Below are positions 5,844 to 6,753 of a stretch of 6,753 nucleotides of DNA, piece after piece. The stretch covers positions 1 to 6,753 of the forward strand of contig JASEEW010000097.1 in the NCBI GenBank assembly GCA_030019485.1, in the 5' to 3' direction. Below the pieces are notes generated by a model, which worked only from the letters and a program-made list of their open reading frames with translations, did no database searches and had not been told where the DNA came from. The translations under genes were made by a program, and so were the position numbers. Positions within the stretch are counted from its first letter, which is position 1. Each line of letters starts with the position of its first letter. The stretch comes from Thermoplasmatales archaeon (GTDB lineage: Archaea > Thermoplasmatota > JASEFT01 > JAUWIS01).

Positions 5844-6753
5844 TTATTCAGATCCGATTATCTTTTTTATCATGTCTTTTCCTTTCTCAGCCAGATTTTT
5901 TGCTTCCTCCATGTTTTTTGACTCTGCAAATATCCTGTAAATAGGCTCTGTACCAGATGGGCGCACGAGCACCCATCCCTTATCAGTACATACCTTTACG
6001 CCATCAATAGTGTTTAGTTTGTGTTTCTCTTTTTTCATTAACTCAATAAAAATTTTCATAACCTTTTTCTTTTTTTCTTCAGGACATGGAATCTTTGCTT
6101 TATACAAAAAATATGTTGGTACGCTCGCAATCAGCTCTGACAACGGTTTTTTGTTTTTTGCCATGATTTCCAAAACCTTTGCAGCGGCCATGCCTCCATC
6201 CCTGCAGTACTGAAAAGACGGAAAAATTAATCCTCCGTTTTCCTCACCACCAAAAACACCTTTTTTCTTCCTCATAACCCTAGCAATGATTGGTGAACCA
6301 ACTTTTGTGTACTCTACTTCTCCATCATATTTTTTTACAACCTCCTCAACAGATGAAGAAGAACTCACAGCTGTCACAACCAGTCCTCCCTTGTTTTCCT
6401 TGACCATTTCACCTGCAAGAAAAGCAAGTGTTTTCTCACCAGGTATGTAGTTTCCTTTTTCATCAACAAAAACAGCACGATCAGCATCACCATCATGCGC
6501 TATACCCAAATCAGCACCGACAACCTTTACCGTTTTCACTAACTCCTGAAGGTTCTCAGGTGTTGGCTCAGAATTATGTGATGGAATACCCATAGGCTTG
6601 GCATTCAATGCTACAATCTTGCATCCAAGTGATTCAAGAAGGTACGGCGCTGTGAAGCATCCTGCACCGTTCGCGCAGTCCAAAACAACCTTGAACCCTG
6701 CTTTCTTTACTGCATTAACATCCACCTGTTTTTGGATAGCATTTATGTATTCC
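5844..6753 (-). CDS. glmM: Phosphoglucosamine mutase / phosphomannomutase family, 5' end beyond window
   Basis: Partial: 302 codons are visible, ending in TAA at 5846-5844, and the frame stays open to the right edge (EYINAIQKQVDVNAV...). A GTG at 6725 is internal, not the start. The alpha-D-phosphohexomutase family has about 450 residues, so roughly the first 150, including the catalytic phosphoserine loop, lie outside. Seen are the Mg-binding loop DGDADR (6494-6477) in domain II, the sugar-binding loop GGEENGG (6251-6231) in domain III, and the phosphate-binding loop RPSGTEP (5963-5943) in domain IV. GEENGG with these flanks resembles archaeal GlmM-type enzymes, which convert glucosamine-6-phosphate to glucosamine-1-phosphate for UDP-GlcNAc. 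Phosphomannomutase or phosphoglucomutase activity is possible, and archaeal members can be promiscuous. Either way it draws on the fructose-6-phosphate that FBPA/P makes. No T-rich terminator follows on its own strand, so read-through into the DUF5678 gene is possible. Confidence 0.88.
   Translation of the reverse strand, partial: EYINAIQKQVDVNAVKKAGFKVVLDCANGAGCFTAPYLLESLGCKIVALNAKPMGIPSHNSEPTPENLQELVKTVKVVGADLGIAHDGDADRAVFVDEKGNYIPGEKTLAFLAGEMVKENKGGLVVTAVSSSSSVEEVVKKYDGEVEYTKVGSPIIARVMRKKKGVFGGEENGGLIFPSFQYCRDGGMAAAKVLEIMAKNKKPLSELIASVPTYFLYKAKIPCPEEKKKKVMKIFIELMKKEKHKLNTIDGVKVCTDKGWVLVRPSGTEPIYRIFAESKNMEEAKNLAEKGKDMIKKIIGSE

Noticed and set aside
6723..6725. GTG as the start of the phosphohexomutase
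   Set aside because: The frame continues upstream with family-like sequence (EYINAIQKQ), and the catalytic serine domain would be missing. The gene is simply cut by the window edge.

Overview
The window reads as archaeal chromosome, moderately AT-rich, from an uncultured-type archaeon whose lineage I cannot name from sequence alone. Archaeal markers are ribosomal protein L40e, the bifunctional FBP aldolase/phosphatase, the short archaeal triosephosphate isomerase, a Mth938-type DUF498 protein, a DUF5678 protein, TATA-box promoters and GGTGA/GGTGATC ribosome binding sites. No tRNA, rRNA, CRISPR array or insertion sequence was seen.

Layout. (1) 1-880, minus: 5' part of a secreted or membrane-anchored right-handed beta-helix (NosD-like) surface protein made of 22-24-residue repeats and cut by the window edge; it has its own TATA box and looks leaderless. 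(2) 924-3532, minus: a tight four-gene operon, in transcription order L40e, Mth938/DUF498 protein, GlxK-family glycerate kinase, and glyoxylate/hydroxypyruvate reductase. Junctions are an ATGA overlap, a 10-nt gap and an ATGA overlap. (3) 3533-3595: a 63-nt divergent promoter region with a palindromic TATA box that may serve both directions. (4) 3596-5370, plus: FBP aldolase/phosphatase and triosephosphate isomerase, joined by another ATGA overlap. (5) 5386-5731, minus: a DUF5678 gene followed by what looks like the remnant of a retropepsin-like aspartyl protease that has lost its catalytic middle and shifted frame. (6) 5844 to the right edge, minus: C-terminal 302 residues of a phosphoglucosamine/phosphomanno-mutase.

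Together the central genes form a gluconeogenic set. The reductase makes D-glycerate from hydroxypyruvate or glyoxylate, and the kinase phosphorylates it (probably to 2-phosphoglycerate). After conversion to triose phosphates by enzymes not in the window, TPI equilibrates GAP and DHAP, and FBPA/P condenses and dephosphorylates them to fructose-6-phosphate. The mutase then serves the amino-sugar or sugar-nucleotide branch used for surface glycans. The most unusual items are the broken protease beside its usual DUF5678 partner, the shared palindromic TATA box, and the coupling of a ribosomal protein gene to a glycerate-salvage operon.
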